From Thermogymnomonas acidicola JCM 13583 (GTDB lineage Archaea; Thermoplasmatota; Thermoplasmata; Thermoplasmatales; Thermoplasmataceae), in the NCBI RefSeq assembly GCF_001316105.1, contig NZ_BBCP01000005.1:1-64000 (forward strand): 64,000 bases of DNA. Direction: 5' to 3'. Under the pieces are notes generated by a model that did no database searches, had not been told where the DNA came from, and worked only from the letters and a program-made list of their open reading frames with translations. The position numbers and the translations under genes were made by a program. This document shows, piece after piece, positions 39,449 through 49,861 of the stretch (position 1 is its first letter; every line of letters starts with the position of its first letter).

Positions 39449-40518
39449 ATGGTGAGCGTTGGAGTTGTAGGTGCCTCTGGCTACGTTGGCGGAGAGATAC
39501 TCAGGCTCCTCCTGCAGCACGGAGGGGGGGTCGACGTAACCCTCGCCACCAGCAGGACCATGAAGGGAGAATACGTTTTCAAGGCCCACCCTAACCTCAA
39601 GGGCTTCACGGAGCTCAAGTTCACAGACGATGACCCGGTGACCGCGGCATCAAAGGTGGACCTACTCTTCCTCTCCGTGCCACACGGCTCTTCCGTGAAG
39701 GTCACGCCGGAGATAGTGGAGATGGGCACCAGGCTCATAGACATGACCGGCGACTTCAGGCTCAAAGATCCGTCCCTCTACCCCCCCATCTGGTACGGGT
39801 TCGAGCACCCTGCACCCGACCTCCTGCCGAGGTTCGTCTACGGGCTCCCTGAGACCCACAGGGAGGAGATAAGGAATGCCAGGTTTGTGGCCAACCCTGG
39901 CTGCATAGCATCCTCCACCATATACTCCCTCCTGCCCTTCGCCAGGTCGGGCATGATCAACGACGTCACTGTCGTCGACGCGAAGACAGGGTCGTCGGCC
40001 TCAGGGAATGCGGCGAACAGGGCTTCGGTGTACTCGGAACGTTACAACTCCATCAGCCATACAGGGCTGCAGGCCACAGGCACACGGCGGAGATCGAGCA
40101 GGAACTCTCGCAGCACGCGGGGGGGAGGAAGGTGAAGGTGGCCCTCTCCGCGCACGCGGTGAACATGGTGAGGGGGGGCATACAGACCACATCTTCTGTC
40201 TTCACGGACAGGGAGGTGGCAGAGGTGGACGTGTGGAAGATCATGAGGCAGACCTACCGCGGGGGGGAGCCCTTCGTACGCTTCATCAGGGACAGGGACG
40301 GAGTATACAGGCTCCCAGACCCCAAGATCACGGTGGGCTCAAACTTCGTGGACATAGGCTTCGAGATAGACAGGCACACGGGCAGGGTTGTCGTCATATC
40401 GACAATAGACAACCTTATCAAGGGAGCTGCAGGGAACTCGGTGCACTCCATGAACCTGATGCTGGGCTTCCCCGAGACACAGGGGGGGCTGAGCACGATC
40501 CCGCTTCATCCGGCCTGA
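39449..40518 (+). CDS. lysY: LysW-aminoadipate 6-phosphate reductase, frame broken
   Basis: ArgC-family reductase turning LysW-aminoadipyl phosphate into the semialdehyde; about 355 codons. VSVGVVGASGYVGGEILRLL is the NADP motif, FLSVPHGSSVKVTPEIVEMG and IDMTGDFRLKD follow, and the catalytic Cys is in RFVANPGCIASSTIYSLLPF. VVDAKTGSSASGNAANRAS is typical, and VALSAHAVNMVRGGIQTTSS holds the second active-site region after breaks at 40060 and 40125. QHGGGVDVTLATS and YPPIWYGFEH contain run-derived extra residues. The specificity is taken from the lysW-Y-Z-J-X-K context; an ArgC dual role in arginine synthesis is also possible. Confidence 0.92.
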
Positions 40519-40523
40519 TTGAT

Positions 40524-41334
40524 ATGATAGTGGTGAAACTGGGTGGGAGCCTCCTTTCCTCGGAGGCCTGGAAGCAGGTGGTGAGGGAGGCAGCCTCCAT
40601 GGGAACAGTCATACTGGTGCACGGAGGGGGGGCCACAGGGTTAACAGCCTGGGCCAGAGGTACGGCGTGGAGCAGAAGTTCGTAACTTCTCCTGAGGGCT
40701 ACAGGAGCAGGTACACCGACTGGGAGACCATGGAGTTCTTCAGCATGGTCATGCGTGGTCTGGTTGCAATGGACATCCTCAGGGAGATGCGCGCCTGCGG
40801 CAGGGACGCATATCCTCACTGGCCTGGACATGGGCCTCATAAGGGGGGGAGAGAGGAAGAAGAGGCTAGTCGTGCTGAACGAGAGGGGGGGCGCAGGATG
40901 GTGATAGACGGGGGGGGTTCACGGGGGAGGCCAACGCACCTGCGGGCAGACGTCCTCACCGGGATAATGTCGTCAGGTGCGGTGCCTGTGATCGCGCCGA
41001 TAATATGTGGGGAGGAGAACGAGCCGCTGAACGTTGACGGAGACAGACTCGCCGCTTTCATAGCGTCCAGGATGCGTGCGGACGCTCTTGTCCTCCTTAC
41101 GAACGTGCCTGGCGTTGTTCTGGACGGCCAGGTGCTGAACAAAATCGACAGGTCGAACTACGATGCGGTGCTCCAGAGGGTCGGGAACGGCATGGACAAG
41201 AAGCTCATGGCGGCCAGGGAGGCAGTCGAGGGGGGGGTGCCAGATTGGCTGTGATCGCGCAGGGGGGGAGCTCTGAGAATGCCATCTCCAGGGCCATATC
41301 TGGGGCATCGGGGACGGTGGTCACATGGACGTGA
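40524..41334 (+). CDS. lysZ: LysW-aminoadipate kinase, frame broken
   Basis: Amino-acid kinase (ArgB-like) phosphorylating the LysW-bound aminoadipate, about 268 codons. MIVVKLGGSLLSSEAWKQVV and VILVHGGG start it, HRVNSLGQRYGVEQKFVTSP follows in another frame, then YTDWETMEFFSMVMRG, GAVPVIAPIICGEENEPLNV, ADALVLLTNVPGVVLDG and GNGMDKKLMAAREAVEGG. Breaks at 40627, 40795, 40850, 40915 and 41240. The corrected tail ends with a TGA at 41332-41334, overlapping the lysJ start. Six bases follow the lysY stop. Confidence 0.9.
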
Positions 41335-42534
41335 GGGAAACGGAAGAGGAGCTGATGGTCCATTCATACCAGAGGTTCGGGCTCGTCATCTCCAGGGGCA
41401 GCGGTGACAGGCTCTACGATCCATCTGGAAAGGAGTATGTGGACCTGATGAGCGGCTACGGGGGGGTGGCAATACTTGGCCACGGCAACAGGGGGGGTCC
41501 TCGAGGCCCTGGAGAGGCAGTTCATGGAGATGGACATAGCCCACGCCTCTCTCTACACGCCGGCGAGGGCGCAGTTCCTCAGGGAGTTCTCGTCCATCCT
41601 GCCATGGAAGTCATCCATGACTTACCTGGGGAACAGCGGCACCGAGGCTGTGGAGGCCGCGATGAAGGTCGCCTTCAAGTACACGAAGAGGAGGAAGTTC
41701 ATCGCAATGGAGAGGTCATACCACGGGAAGACTATGGGCTCTGTATCCCTGACACACTCGCAGAAGTACAGGAAGTCCTTTAGCGGGCTCCTGTACCCGG
41801 AAGTCACGTTCGTGCCATTCGGGGACGCGGAGGCCCTGCGCAGGGTCCCGGACCTGGACAGCTACGCCGCTGTGTTTGTGGAGCCAGTGCAGGGAGAGGG
41901 CGGCGTGAACATACCTCCAGGGGAGTACCTGAAGGAGGTAAGGGAGGTATGCGATGACAACGGCATCCTCATGGTGACGGATGAGGTCCAGTCAGGCATG
42001 GGCAGGACTGGCAAGTGGTGGGCGCACCAGCACTTCGGCATCGTCCCGGACATCCTGACTGCGGGAAAGGGCATAGGCGGCGGCATACCCATGTCCGCAA
42101 CATCCGGCAGGAAGGAGTTCATGGAGGTGCTCGAGGTTGGGGGGGAGCAGTCGTCCACCACGGGCGGCAACCCGCTTGCCTGCGCTGCGGGCACAGAGGT
42201 CATAAGGCAGCTGAAGGGCGGGTTGCTTGAGCGCGTTGACAGCATTGGGAGGGTACTCAGGGATTCGCTCACGGAAACCGTGGGTGACCACAGGCTCGTA
42301 AAAGAGGTCAGGGGCATGGGCCTCATGAACGCCGTGGAGCTCAGAATACGCTTCCTTCCGGTCCTCATGTCCATGATAGACGGGGGGGGTGCAATACCCC
42401 TCTACTCCGGGATAAACACAATCAGGCTTCTGCCGCCATATGTGATAACAAGGGAGTCCGTAGAGATCGCAGCTTCCGCCATGGAGGGCGCGCTGGAGAG
42501 GCAGGTGGCCAGTGCAAGGGAGGGTGGCGCGTGA
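41325..42534 (+). CDS. lysJ: LysW-aminoadipate semialdehyde transaminase, one frame break
   Basis: PLP aminotransferase of class III (ArgD-like), about 402 codons. MSGYGGVAILGHGN ends the first frame near 41490, where a G7 run breaks it. SSMTYLGNSGTEAVEAAMKV, YHGKTMGSVSLTHSQKYR, FVEPVQGEGGVNIPPGEYLK, LMVTDEVQSGMGRTGKWWAH and the PLP-lysine segment ILTAGKGIGGGIPMSA are intact. The stop overlaps the lysX GTG by four bases. Confidence 0.93.
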
Positions 42535-43388
42535 CGCAGGTGTCAATAGTCTACGACCTTGTCAGGTGGGAGGAGAAGGCCCTGATGAAGGCCGCCCAGG
42601 ACAGGGGCCTCACCGTGAGGATGATCGATTCCTCAGACATCGTAATGGACCTGAACGGAAAGGTACCGGAGGAGTTCGGTGACGTGACGCTGCAGCGTTC
42701 TGTCAGTTATTACCGGGGGCTGCACATAACCGCCTACCTGGAGTACCTGGGCCACCCCGTTGTGAACGACCTGAACAGCACACTGATAAGCGGCAACAAG
42801 ATGCTCTCCTCACTTGCCTTCGTGAAGAACCGGGTGCCGACACCGCACACGGTTGTGGCCTTATCCACTGAGAAAGCAATGGAGCATTCTCAGGCATACT
42901 TGGTGGCAGGGCCGTGATAAAGCCCGTGACCGGTAGCTGGGGCAGGATGGTGGCACTCCTCAGGGACAGGGATGCTGCGGAAGCCGTCCTGGAGGACAGG
43001 GAACACATGTATCCCCCCCTGTACTCCGTCTCATACCTCCAGGAGTTCGTCGAGAAGCCAGGGAGGGACATCAGGGTGTTCGTTGCAGGAGACCGTGCCC
43101 TGGCCGCAATATACAGGTACCGGGGGGGAGACCAGTGGAGGACCAACACTGCACGTGGTGGGAGGGCGGAGAAGTGCCCGATAGACAGCGAGCTGGAGGA
43201 TGTGGCCGTGAGGGCCGCAAGGGCAGTGGGCCCCCCCGGGGGTGTACGGTGTGGATGTGATGGAATCGAAGGACGGCTACCTCGTCCACGAGATCAACGG
43301 CACCACGGAGTTCAAGAACACGGTGGCCCAGACAGGCGTCGACATACCAGGGGCCATCGTGGACTACGCCCTGAGTGTGATAAAATGA
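42531..43388 (+). CDS. lysX: Alpha-aminoadipate-LysW ligase, frame broken
   Basis: ATP-grasp ligase (RimK-like) joining aminoadipate to the LysW C-terminal Glu; about 285 codons. VSIVYDLVRWEEKALMKAAQ, TAYLEYLGHPVVNDLNSTLI and MLSSLAFVKNRVPTPHTVVA form the N-terminal part. AVIKPVTGSWGRMVALLRDR binds ATP, YLQEFVEKPGRDIRVFVAGD follows, and DGYLVHEINGTTEFKNTVAQ holds the metal ligands after the break at 43230. Another break is at 42905. GTG start; the stop overlaps the lysK ATG. Confidence 0.92.
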
Positions 43389-44469
43389 ACGTCTCCCGGG
43401 CCCTTCTGGAACTCCTGGAGCACTATTCGCCGAGCGGCAGGGAGGAGGGCGTTGCCAGGGTCGTTGAGAGGCTGGCCAGTGAGGCTGGGTACAGCCAGGT
43501 TCGTGTGGATGCAACTGGCAACGTCATAGCGGAGGCCGGCTCGGGGGGGAGGCCCAGCGTTCTGCTCTGCGGCCACATGGACACCGTGGCAGGCTTCATT
43601 GAGCCCAGGGTGGATGGCGACCGAATATTCGGGAGGGGGGGAGCGGTGGACGCCAAGTCACCTCTACTGGCCCTCCTGCTCGGCGGCGCATGGCACACAG
43701 GTCTGGCTTCCCTGGGAAGGTGGTGTTCGCGGGCGCTGTTGGCGAGGAGAGCAGGAGCAAGGGCATATACAGCATATCCAGGGAGCTCCAGGCGACGGAC
43801 TTCGCTGTGTTCGGCGAACCCAGCAACACCAAGGACATCACCGTTGGGTACAAGGGCAGGCTCCTCGTTTCGGTTTCTGTGGACACAGAGGCGCACCACG
43901 CAAGTGCACCATGGCTGGGCAGGAACGCTGTTGACGTCGTTTATGATATCCTGGGAAGGCTGAGGGGCGAGTTCGGGAACGGCTCACAGTTCAGGGACAC
44001 CTCATGCTCCGTTACAAGGCTGAGTGCGGGCACCGCGCACAACGTCACGCCCTCCAGCGCGAGGATGCTACTGGACTTGAGGTTCCCGCCATCGGTCACC
44101 GCGGCGGAGGCCATGGAGAGGCTCAGGGGCGTGCTTGGCGGCGACGGTAGCCTGAGGGTGAGGAAGCTCTCCTCTGTGGAAGCCTATGTCTCCGACATGA
44201 AGTCGCCCCCCCTGGTCGCGAGCTTCAGGAGGGCCATTGAAAGTGTCACGGGCTCAAGGCCGTCTCTCCTGTTCAAGAGCGGGAGCGGGGGGGACATGAA
44301 CATCCTGGGCAGGCTCTGGGGGATCCCGTGCATAACATACGGTCCAGGCGACCCGCAGATGTCACACACCCGGCTGGAGTGGGTGAGTGCAGGTGACGTG
44401 GAGAAGGCCGCTTCGGTCACGGCGGAGGCCCTCCTTGGCCTTGGCAATGTGTCCAGGGGGGGTGATTGA
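43385..44469 (+). CDS. lysK: LysW-lysine hydrolase, one frame break
   Basis: M20 metallopeptidase releasing lysine from LysW, about 360 codons. ELLEHYSPSGREEGVARVVE, VLLCGHMDTVAGFIEPRVDG (zinc His and Asp), RGGAVDAKSPLLALLL (one extra Gly against GRGAVDAK), then after a break near 43690 VVFAGAVGEESRSKGIY (catalytic Glu pair), VDTEAHHASAPWLGRNAVDV and CITYGPGDPQMSHTRLEW. Last gene of the lysW block; 76 bases then separate it from the his operon. Confidence 0.92.
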
Positions 44470-44509
44470 TGCCATACCGGTCCGTATACGTGGGCTTCCA
44501 TGGCACAAC

Positions 44510-44544
44510 CTTAAATAGGGGGGGTGGTATGATACGCTCTATCA
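44510..44544 (+). promoter_or_regulatory. Promoter and inverted repeat of the his operon
   Basis: CTTAAATAG (44510-44518) is a TATA box 28-36 bases before the ATG at 44546. TGATA-N5-TATCA (44530-44544) is an inverted repeat lying on the expected transcription start, where bound repressor would block initiation. The same TGATA half-site, in opposite orientation, makes the palindrome at 37841-37858. Confidence 0.5.
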
Positions 44545-44545
44545 C

Positions 44546-45517
44546 ATGAACGCTTACGACGGTCGTGAGATGACTCCTGCAAAGGACAGGAGTCGGTGCC
44601 TTCATCAGTGATGGCCTGGAGCGCAGGGACACAAGATCTCTTCTACCAAAGGTCGCTGAGAGGCTGAGGCTCACATTCTCGCTGTGGGGGGCTATGAGGA
44701 GGCCTTCCTGCCGAAGGTGCAGAGGTACGATGGCCTGCTCGCCGATGGCATACGCCTTGTGTACGGCAACGAGTTCTACGTTGCGGGCCAGACCTGACTT
44801 CGCAGATAGCGGTGAACTGGAGGCGGGACACCTGGAGCAGGAGGCTGTACTACATTTCCCAGGTCCTGAGGTCCGGCCCTGAGGGCCAGTGCAGGCTGGC
44901 GCTGAGGTCGTGCGCGGCGATCCCCCCCTGGATGACACGGTTGAGGCCATATCCCTGATGATATCTTGCCTCGAATCCCTGGGCATAGGGGGGGACTTCT
45001 CCATCGACGTGGGTGACATGTCTGTGATAAAGGAGGCAGTGCCGGAGTCACTTTGGGAGCAGGTCAGGTCCGCGTTCCTGAGGAGGAGTCCTGGTGTCCT
45101 GCGGCAGGTACCACTCGACGACAGGTCGAGGGCAAAGCTGCTGGAATTCCTGGGTTCCAGGGGGGGAGAGAGCATGGGCATCCCGTCCCTGGAGTACATT
45201 AGGGAGAAGGTGGGGGGGACAGCAGGCTCACCTTTGACATGTGCACCGTGAACCCGGAACCTTACTATAGCGGGATCGTCTTTGAGGTCTACTCTCCCAG
45301 GAGCGGTGTCCTCCTTGGCAGGGGGGGTGGAAGGTACTCCATAGGCAGCTTCTCAGGCTCAGGCTTCGCCCTGGACATGGAGGCAATCGCCTCGCTCTAC
45401 GACAACAGGAGGGGGGGCGTGGAGAGGAGAGTGATCACGCGGTCAGACATAGGCCGGGCCATGGTGGAGGCCAGGCGTATGGTCAGCATGGGCATACCTG
45501 TGGAGGTGGTGCCGTGA
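44546..45517 (+). CDS. hisZ: HisZ, HisRS-like regulatory subunit of ATP phosphoribosyltransferase, frame broken
   Basis: Paralogue of histidyl-tRNA synthetase that activates the short form of HisG. GLERRDTRSLLPKVAERLRL, PDLTSQIAVNWRRDTWSRRL (equivalent to the motif-2 region), YYISQVLRSG, and at the end SGVLLGRGGGRYSIGSFSGS then GFALDMEAIASLYD, the conserved glycine-rich region. About 324 codons, shorter than HisRS and without an anticodon-binding domain. Breaks near 44600, 44690, 44790, 44930 and 45215. Its stop overlaps the hisG GTG. Confidence 0.8.
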
Positions 45518-46166
45518 TCTTCGTGATCCCCCAAGGGCCGGCTGATGGGGGGGCCCTCCCTGCAGGTGCTCAGGCTATCGGGTGTGGAAGTCCCGGACAC
45601 TGCGGGCAGGTCACTGGCCCTCAGGTCTGGGGGGCAACACCTTCCTGATATCCAGGGCGGCGGACGTTCCGGGCTACGTGGAGGCAGGGGCGGAAATAGG
45701 CATAACGGGGGGGAGCGATGTGGTCGAGGAGAGCGGGAATGACGTGCTGGTCCCCCTGGACCTCCCGTTCGGCAGGTGCAGGCTCAGCATAGCCGCACCG
45801 CCTGGCTTCAGGGGGGGCCTGAGGGACGGAGTCAGGATAGCGTCCAGGTACACGAACATAGCCTCAAGGCTGCTCTCCAGCAGGCGCGTGAGCGGTTCCG
45901 TGCTCAAGCTCTCCGGCTCTGTGGAGCTGGCCGCGGTCACTGGCATGGCCGATGCGATCCTTGATATAGTTGAGACTGGCAGGACACTGGAACAGAACGG
46001 CCTGCTGGAGTACGAGAAGGTGATGGACGTGCGTGCCAGGTGGTTGTGAACAGGGTCTCGTGGAAGACGAAGTACAGGGAGATGAGGGCCCTTATCTCGA
46101 GGATGGAGGCGGCATGCAATGGGGGGGGTATTGAGAGTTACGTTGCCGGTATCCTTGAGGATATAA
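45514..46166 (+). CDS. hisG: ATP phosphoribosyltransferase catalytic subunit, short form, frame broken
   Basis: First step of histidine synthesis. IFVIPKGRLMGGPSLQVLRL reads across a C5 run at 45529 where four bases fit. NTFLISRAADVPGYVEAGAE, IGITGGSDVVEESGND (extra Gly), SVELAAVTGMADAILDIVET and GRTLEQNGLLEYEKVMDV are the family blocks. After a shift near 46040 the tail VVNRVSWKTKYREMRALISR resembles HisG ends and is probably not the start of hisD. That gives about 205-215 residues, the short HisG class that needs HisZ. The exact stop depends on the G8 run at 46121-46128; TAA 46164-46166 fits if the run is really four. Confidence 0.85.
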
Positions 46167-47274
46167 GGGCCCACGGGCTGGAAGCGCTGAGGCGCTACTC
46201 ACAGGAGTTCGACGGCTTCGGTGGCCCCTTCCGTGTACCGGAGGACGAGGTCGAGGGTTCAGGGCAGTTGCTCCCCCAGGGTGTCAGGGAGTCGATAGAG
46301 AGGGTGGTGGAGAGGGTCACGGAACACCACAGGCTGCAGGTGAGGGGGGGGAACGAGCTCTATGTTAAAGACGGCTCACTCTACGGCATACTCAGGAGGC
46401 CCATCAGGAGGATAGGCATATACGTGCCCGGGGGGGGCAAGCCCCTCCCCTCTTCACTGATAATGGCAGCAGTGCCGCCAGGGTGGCCGGGGGGGTTGAG
46501 GAGATCGCCGTGTGCACGCCACCGAAGTCAGGCAGGGTTGCAGCGGAGATACTGTATGTGGCTAAGGTCCTGGGCATAAGGGAGGTGTACAGGATAGGAG
46601 GTGTGCAGGCCATAGCTGCCATGGCCTTCGGTGTTGGCATGGAGAGGGTCGACAAGATATTCGGTCCAGGGAATAGGTACGTAAATGAAGCGAAGAGGCA
46701 GGTCTTCGGGCAGGTGGGCATAGACGGCCTCGCAGGCCCATCGGAGGTCTTCGTTGTATCCGATGGGAGCCAGCCCCCCCCGAACTGGTCCTTGCCGACC
46801 TGGAATCGCAGCTGGAGCACGGGCCAGATTCGAAGGCATGGCTATGCACCACGTCCGCCAGGGAGGCCATGTCGCTCAACGGGGGGGGCAGGATAGAGGT
46901 CATGCTCGCCGGTAGCGTGGAGGAGTGCATAGACAGGGCCAACGAGATTGCACCTGAGCACCTGGAGATACTGTGCGCTGAGCCCCCCCTCAGGTACCTG
47001 GAAAGGGTGAAGAACGCAGGTGCGGTCTACATGGGGGCCCTTCACACCTGTGCCGGCGGGTGACTACTTCCTCGGCGTCAACCATGTCCTCCCAACGGGC
47101 GGCACGGTCAGGTTCGGCTCAGCGCTAACTGTGGAGGACTTTGTCAGGCGCATCTCGTTTGCGCACGTGTCCAGGGGGGGTGACTTTCAGTCCGGTGTCG
47201 GGAGCGGCATAACCCTGGCCAGGGCTGAGGGCATGGAGGGGGGGCATGCAAGGTCTCTGGAGGCGAGGCTGTGA
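46114..47274 (+). CDS. hisD: Histidinol dehydrogenase, frame broken
   Basis: Last two oxidations to histidine, zinc enzyme, about 390 codons. [126 protein letters not shown] and [15 protein letters not shown] (one extra Gly). Breaks near 46475, 46780, 46860 and 47033. The start is taken as the ATG at 46114, after the HisG-like tail. Confidence 0.93.
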
Positions 47275-47806
47275 GGAGGCAGACCAGGGAGACCGATGTT
47301 TACGTTGAGGTCTCCACAGGGCCTGGGAGCACCGAGGTCGCCACCGGTGACAGCGTCTTCGACCACATGCTGAGGACTCTCTACTTCCACGCGAGGTTCT
47401 CGGGCACTGTGAGGGCCACCTGGGACCTCAGGCACCACCTCTGGGAGGACGTGGGCATCACCATGGGGGGGCAGGAGCTCAGGCGGTTCAGGGAGAACTG
47501 TGCGAGGTTCCACTCCACCATCGTGCCAATGGACGAGTCGCTGGTCCTGTGTTCCGTGGACGTCTCAAGGGCCTTCCTCAGCTTTGATATGGATGTCAGG
47601 GAAGCGGAGGGCTTCGACCCGATGCTGGTCCGTGAGTTCATGTGGGCCCTCTGCAGGGAGCTCGGCCTCACGCTCCACATCGTCGGCATGAGGGTGGGGG
47701 GGAACACACACCACGCCGTGGAAGCATCGTTCAAGGCCCTTGGCATGTGCTTGGCAGTGCGCTCAGGCCCTCTGACAGGACCGAGAGCACGAAGGGGTCA
47801 CTATGA
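47271..47806 (+). CDS. hisB: Imidazoleglycerol-phosphate dehydratase, frame shift near end
   Basis: Mn enzyme dehydrating imidazole glycerol phosphate; about 178 codons. [32 protein letters not shown] (HxxH-type metal site), [15 protein letters not shown] with an extra Gly, then [27 protein letters not shown] and [21 protein letters not shown] shift near 47752 restores the usual [15 protein letters not shown] ending, whose stop overlaps hisH. GTG start overlapping the hisD stop. Confidence 0.93.
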
Positions 47807-48395
47807 TGGGCGTTGTTGACCTAGGTCTTGGGAACATGAGCAACGTGCTCAGGGCCGTGAGGGGCACCGCAGTGAGGGATGTCTACGGTGTCGAAAGGGC
47901 GAGTGCACTCATCATACCTGGCGTCGGTTCTTTCAGCGCGGCCATGCCGACGCTGGAAACGGTGAGGGAAGCGATCATTGGCAGGGTGAGGGAGGGCATA
48001 CCCGTGCTGGGGGGGATATGCCTGGGCCTGCAGCTCCTCTACGAGGGAAGCGAGGAGGGACCTGGCCGCGGCCTGAGCATATTCAGGGGGGGCACCGTGA
48101 AGCGCTTCTCAGGAGTCCGGGTGCCCCACATAGGCTGGAACCAGGTGGAGCCGTCAGGAGAATCTGTGCTTCTGAAGGGCATAAGGCGTGGGGGGGAGTT
48201 CTTCTACTTCGTGCACTCCTATTACGCCCCGGTATCGGAGTTCACAAGGGGGGGCTTGACGGATTACGGGGGGGGTGCCTTCTCTTCTGTGGTCGAGAAG
48301 GGCAACGTTTTCGGGGGGTGCAGTTCCATCCAGAGAAGTCTGGCCAGGCAGGGGGGGCCAGGGTGCTAAGGAACTTCGGGGGGGTGATGGCATGA
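47803..48395 (+). CDS. hisH: Imidazole glycerol phosphate synthase glutaminase subunit, frame shift near end
   Basis: Class I glutaminase feeding ammonia to His[58 protein letters not shown] (catalytic Cys; one extra Gly), PHIGWNQVEPSGE and YFVHSYYAPV. After a shift near 48315 the catalytic His-Glu appear in GVQFHPEKSG. About 197 codons. Stop overlaps hisA. Confidence 0.94.
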
Positions 48396-49085
48396 GGTTC
48401 AGGGTATTTCCAGCAGTTGACATACTCAACGGCAGGGCGGTGAGGCTGTACCGGGGCATGAGGGAGAGGGCCACGGACTACGGCGACCCCCCCGTGGAGG
48501 TGGCGGAGAGGTTTGCATCGGTAACCGGCACGCTCCACATCATCGACCTTGACGGTGCATTCACAGGCTCGCCTAAGAACATGGCAGTCGTGAAGAGGAT
48601 CGTTGACAGGACAGGTGCCTACGTGCAGGTGGGAGGTGGATTCCGGAGGATGGAGGCGATAGAGGAAGCATATTCCACAGGCGTCCGCTCGGTTATACTG
48701 GGCACAGCTGCACAGGACCTCGATTTTGTCAGGGAGGTCGTCAGGCTCTTCCCGGATACGGCTGTCAGCCTGGACTCCAGGGGGGGCGGCCTCATGGCCA
48801 CCAACGGCTGGACCCGCGTCTCAGGGCGGCATGTGTCCTCGGGCTACTCTGCCATGAAAGGCTGGTGAGGAGGTTCATATACACGTCCGTGGACAGGGAC
48901 GGCACCATGGCCGGTGTGGAAACGGTCGAGAGGTTCTGGGCAGACGAGGACTTCATTTACGCGGGCGGGGTGACAACCGCTGACGACGTCCTGAGGCTCA
49001 TCAGGTCAGGCTTCACTGGCTGCATAATAGGGAAGGCTCTTTACGAGGGCACGGTTGACCTGAAGTCCCTGGGGGGGGCCTGTGA
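48392..49085 (+). CDS. hisA: Phosphoribosylformimino-AICAR-P isomerase, frame broken
   Basis: TIM-barrel isomerase, about 230 codons. FRVFPAVDILNGRAVRLYRG (catalytic Asp), ATDYGDPPVEVAERFASV (an extra Pro), LHIIDLDGAFTG, VQVGGGFRRMEAIEEAYSTG, RSVILGTAAQ, IYTSVDRDGTMAG (second Asp) and FIYAGGVTTADDVLRLI. A break falls near 48830. The displayed frame runs straight into hisF across a G8 run at 49071-49078. If that run has the wrong length the gene ends at the TGA 49083-49085. Confidence 0.92.
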
Positions 49086-49086
49086 G

Positions 49087-49861
49087 TTGCTGGCGAAGAG
49101 GGTTGTCGTTGCGCTTGACGTGGCCGGTAGGAGGGTTGTCAAGGGCATCCGCTTCAGGGGGGGCCTGAGGGACGCAGGGGGGGACCCCGTGGAGCTGGCA
49201 CGGCACTACGAGGAGCAGGGTGCAGACGAGGTCGTGTTCCTTGACATAACGGCCTCCCGGGAGTCCAGGGAAACCATGGTGGCACTGGCAAAGGCTGTGG
49301 CGGAGGTGCTAACAGTCCCGTTCATGGTCGGCGGCGGAATCGGGGGGGACCTCGTGACAGCGGTGAACATAATAAGGTCAGGTGCGGACAAGGTCTTCGT
49401 GAACACTGCAGCCGTAAGGAACCCGGAGCTGCTGAGGGACATGGCCAGGACAATCGGCTCCTCCAACGTGGTCTGCGCCATTGACGCAAAGAGGGCAGGG
49501 GGGGGAGGGTACGAGGTCTTCGTGGCTGGCGGTACTGCACCAACTGGCCTCAAGCTTGAAGACTGGGCCCGCAGGGTGGAGGACCTCGGGGGGGCAGGTG
49601 AAATAATGCTGACGTCCATTGACAGGGACGGCACAGGACAGGGCTTCGACACTGGCATGCTAACGGCAGCAAGGGAGGCCACATCGCTACCAATAATAAT
49701 TTCCGGGGGGGCGCGGGGGGGACCATGGAACACTTTCTCGATGCGTTCAGGGCAGGCGCTGACGCGGCCCTGGGGGGGCCTCGGTCTTCCACTATTCCCG
49801 CTTCAGCATTGGCGACCTTAAGGAATACCTCTGGAGGAACGGTATACATGTCAGGAGGTGA
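49087..49861 (+). CDS. hisF: Imidazole glycerol phosphate synthase cyclase subunit, frame shift near end
   Basis: TIM-barrel partner of HisH, about 258 codons. LLAKRVVVALDVAGRRVVKG, FRGGLRDAGGDPVELARHYE (two extra Gly against FxGLRDAGDPVEL), EVVFLDITASRESRETMVAL, PFMVGGGIGGDLVTAVNIIR, VVCAIDAKRAGGGGYEVF, LTSIDRDGTGQGFDTGML and PIIISGGA. After a shift near 49715 it ends [23 protein letters not shown] at 49087 fits the usual MLAKR start if hisA ends just before it. Confidence 0.93.
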
